Shown here: one piece after another, positions 63,154 through 64,000 of the stretch | How positions within the stretch are numbered: position 1 is the first letter of the stretch | Layout of the letters: each line of letters opens with the position of its first letter | NCBI GenBank assembly: GCA_035457705.1 | Contig: DATIBD010000015.1 | Coordinates: 38,899-102,898 of the forward strand | Direction: 5' to 3' | Origin: DASPGQ01 sp035457705 | GTDB lineage: Bacteria > Acidobacteriota > Vicinamibacteria > Marinacidobacterales > SMYC01 | Length of the DNA stretch: 64,000 bases | The notes under the pieces: generated by a model | Databases searched by the model: none | What the model saw: the letters and a program-made list of their open reading frames with translations, nothing else | Told to the model about the DNA's origin: nothing | Program-made: the position numbers and the translations under genes

Positions 63154-64000
63154 TTGCCCGATGCCGAAGTTCGTGTTGCCAAGAAGCGAACATTTCTTTC
63201 TCGAGCCGTCCGATTCGCGCTCGGACTGGGGCTTCTCGACCTCGTCGCCGTCGTCCTATCGGGCGGATTTTCTCTCCTCGGTCCCGTCGAAGAAGGTGGC
63301 GTCATTTTCCGGCTCCTTCTGGTGAGCGGCATTCTCCTACTCGACCAAATTCTCAGAAAAGGCTCGCGCTCCGGGTACGACACCGGCTACATCGCGCTCC
63401 TCCTCGTCCTCGTCGCGCTTCTGCATTTCCGTGGTTATCGCCTGAGAGGAGACGGACTCTGGTACTACTCTTTCGCGCACTCGCTCGCATTCGATGGAGA
63501 TATCGATCTGGCAAACCAATATCAGAGCCTCGGGATCGAGCGGGAAGCGGGCTCTCGACCCGTGCGCGAGACCGGGCTCGCACGATTCACTTACCCGGTG
63601 GGTGCACCGGGTCTCTGGGTACCGTTCGTAGAGATCGGGCATCTCGGAGTCGCGTTGCGACGCGCGTTTGGTGATGACGCCGCTTACGACGGCTTCTCCG
63701 ATCCCTACTTTCATGCGGTTGCTCTGGGGAACCTTCTTGCCGGATGGGTGGGGCTCGTGCTTCTCGACCGGCTGCTCCGGCGATGGTTCCCTCCGTGGAT
63801 CTCCTTCCTGGCCGGCTCGGGCATCGTCCTGGGAAGCTTTCTTGCCTGGTATTTGACCTATCACGCCATCTATACGCATGCGCTCACGTTTTTACTCGTG
63901 ACTCTCGTCGTGAAGCTGTGGACGGACGATCCGGCAACGGCAGCCGATTATGCCGTCCTGGGCTTCGTTCTCGGATTGGCGACGGCGGTCCGGTGGCAGA
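63154..64000 (+). CDS. Polytopic membrane protein, GT-C-like, partial at the window edge
   Basis: From a TTG at 63154 the frame stays open to the end of the window (282 residues). Several hydrophobic segments can be seen (FALGLGLLDLVAVVLSGGFS, IALLLVLVALLHF, VALGNLLAGWVGLVLLDRLL, FLAGSGIVLGSFLAWYLTYH). A short loop with RLRGDGLWYYSFAHSLAFDG may carry the acidic residue of GT-C enzymes. It lies 10 nt after the GT4 gene. An ATG in another frame at 63161 gives only a short stretch. Function is only guessed. Confidence 0.65.
   Translation, partial: MPDAEVRVAKKRTFLSRAVRFALGLGLLDLVAVVLSGGFSLLGPVEEGGVIFRLLLVSGILLLDQILRKGSRSGYDTGYIALLLVLVALLHFRGYRLRGDGLWYYSFAHSLAFDGDIDLANQYQSLGIEREAGSRPVRETGLARFTYPVGAPGLWVPFVEIGHLGVALRRAFGDDAAYDGFSDPYFHAVALGNLLAGWVGLVLLDRLLRRWFPPWISFLAGSGIVLGSFLAWYLTYHAIYTHALTFLLVTLVVKLWTDDPATAADYAVLGFVLGLATAVRWQ

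Noticed and set aside
61893..63383. A 496-codon minus-strand frame opposite the glycosyltransferase
   Set aside because: Shadow of the GT4 gene; no start site and no known motif.
1..64000. CRISPR array, tRNA, rRNA or phage integrase
   Set aside because: No regularly spaced repeats, no cloverleaf and no integrase or transposase frame was seen by eye; a tRNAscan or HMM run could still find a weak one.

Overview
The window reads like a chromosomal contig from a high-GC Gram-negative bacterium, most likely an acidobacterium or a close relative. The main reasons are MacB-like permeases of the large type that is amplified in Acidobacteriota (one intact at 6059-8488, one decayed at 53040-54401), many outer-membrane barrel and exported proteins, an MEP-pathway ispG, and the dense single-strand gene packing. 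This placement is inferred from gene content. No rRNA, tRNA or CRISPR array was seen.

Layout. 1-5.2 kb: the 5' part of a class I/II aminotransferase coupled to a PilZ-like protein, then ispG, a tiny ribosomal protein bTHX gene on the opposite strand, and a 5-oxoprolinase locus (pxpA and a fused pxpBC) split by two copies of a multi-hairpin repeat. 5.2-8.5 kb: a nucleotidyltransferase-like/small protein pair and the intact permease. 8.6-14.7 kb: an envelope cluster with a LprI-MliC lysozyme inhibitor fusion, a PliI-type inhibitor, a YkuD_2 transpeptidase-like protein and an Omp85-type barrel with a kinase-like N-terminal region. 14.7-20.1 kb: a damaged polyphosphate kinase 2 gene, then an exported dikinase-like protein coupled to a beta-lactamase-fold hydrolase. 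20.2-27.7 kb: a B12-binding radical SAM protein, then on the minus strand an L,D-transpeptidase, a PhoD-like phosphatase, a second beta-lactamase-fold hydrolase and a broken endonuclease/phosphatase-META gene. 27.9-35.0 kb: a large MscS channel, gene remnants, a zinc metallopeptidase and a patatin-Omp85 secreted lipase. 35.1-39.0 kb: a graveyard of regulator fragments and frameshifted genes. 39.1-47.9 kb: two exported caspase-like proteases flanking a duplicated-module protein, then an outer-membrane protein, an Ig-like protein, a lectin-like protein and a TPR protein. 48-53 kb: a truncated helicase, an MBL-fold lipoprotein, zwf and a Tat-type amidohydrolase. 54.4-58.9 kb: an LVIVD propeller protein, a second amidohydrolase and a DMT exporter. 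59.0-64.0 kb: an ATGA-coupled run of a thioredoxin-like protein, a GT-C-like membrane protein and a GT4 glycosyltransferase, then a further membrane protein cut by the window edge.

The most interesting signal is at 59195-59197. An in-frame TGA replaces the first cysteine of the redox CxxC motif in the thioredoxin-like protein, giving W-U-A-G-C. It is followed 17 nt later by a perfect 6-bp hairpin with a G-containing loop, as expected of a bacterial SECIS element. The reading frame stays open for another 377 codons and ends in an ATGA overlap with the next gene. This is a strong selenoprotein candidate that an ordinary gene caller would split or truncate.

A second theme is uneven gene damage. 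Several genes carry one-base frame lesions (ppk2, a sigma-54 response regulator, an AraC regulator, a lipoprotein-like gene, the endonuclease/phosphatase gene), mostly between 26 and 39 kb, while long neighbours are intact. Whether this is real decay or assembly error cannot be decided from the sequence alone.
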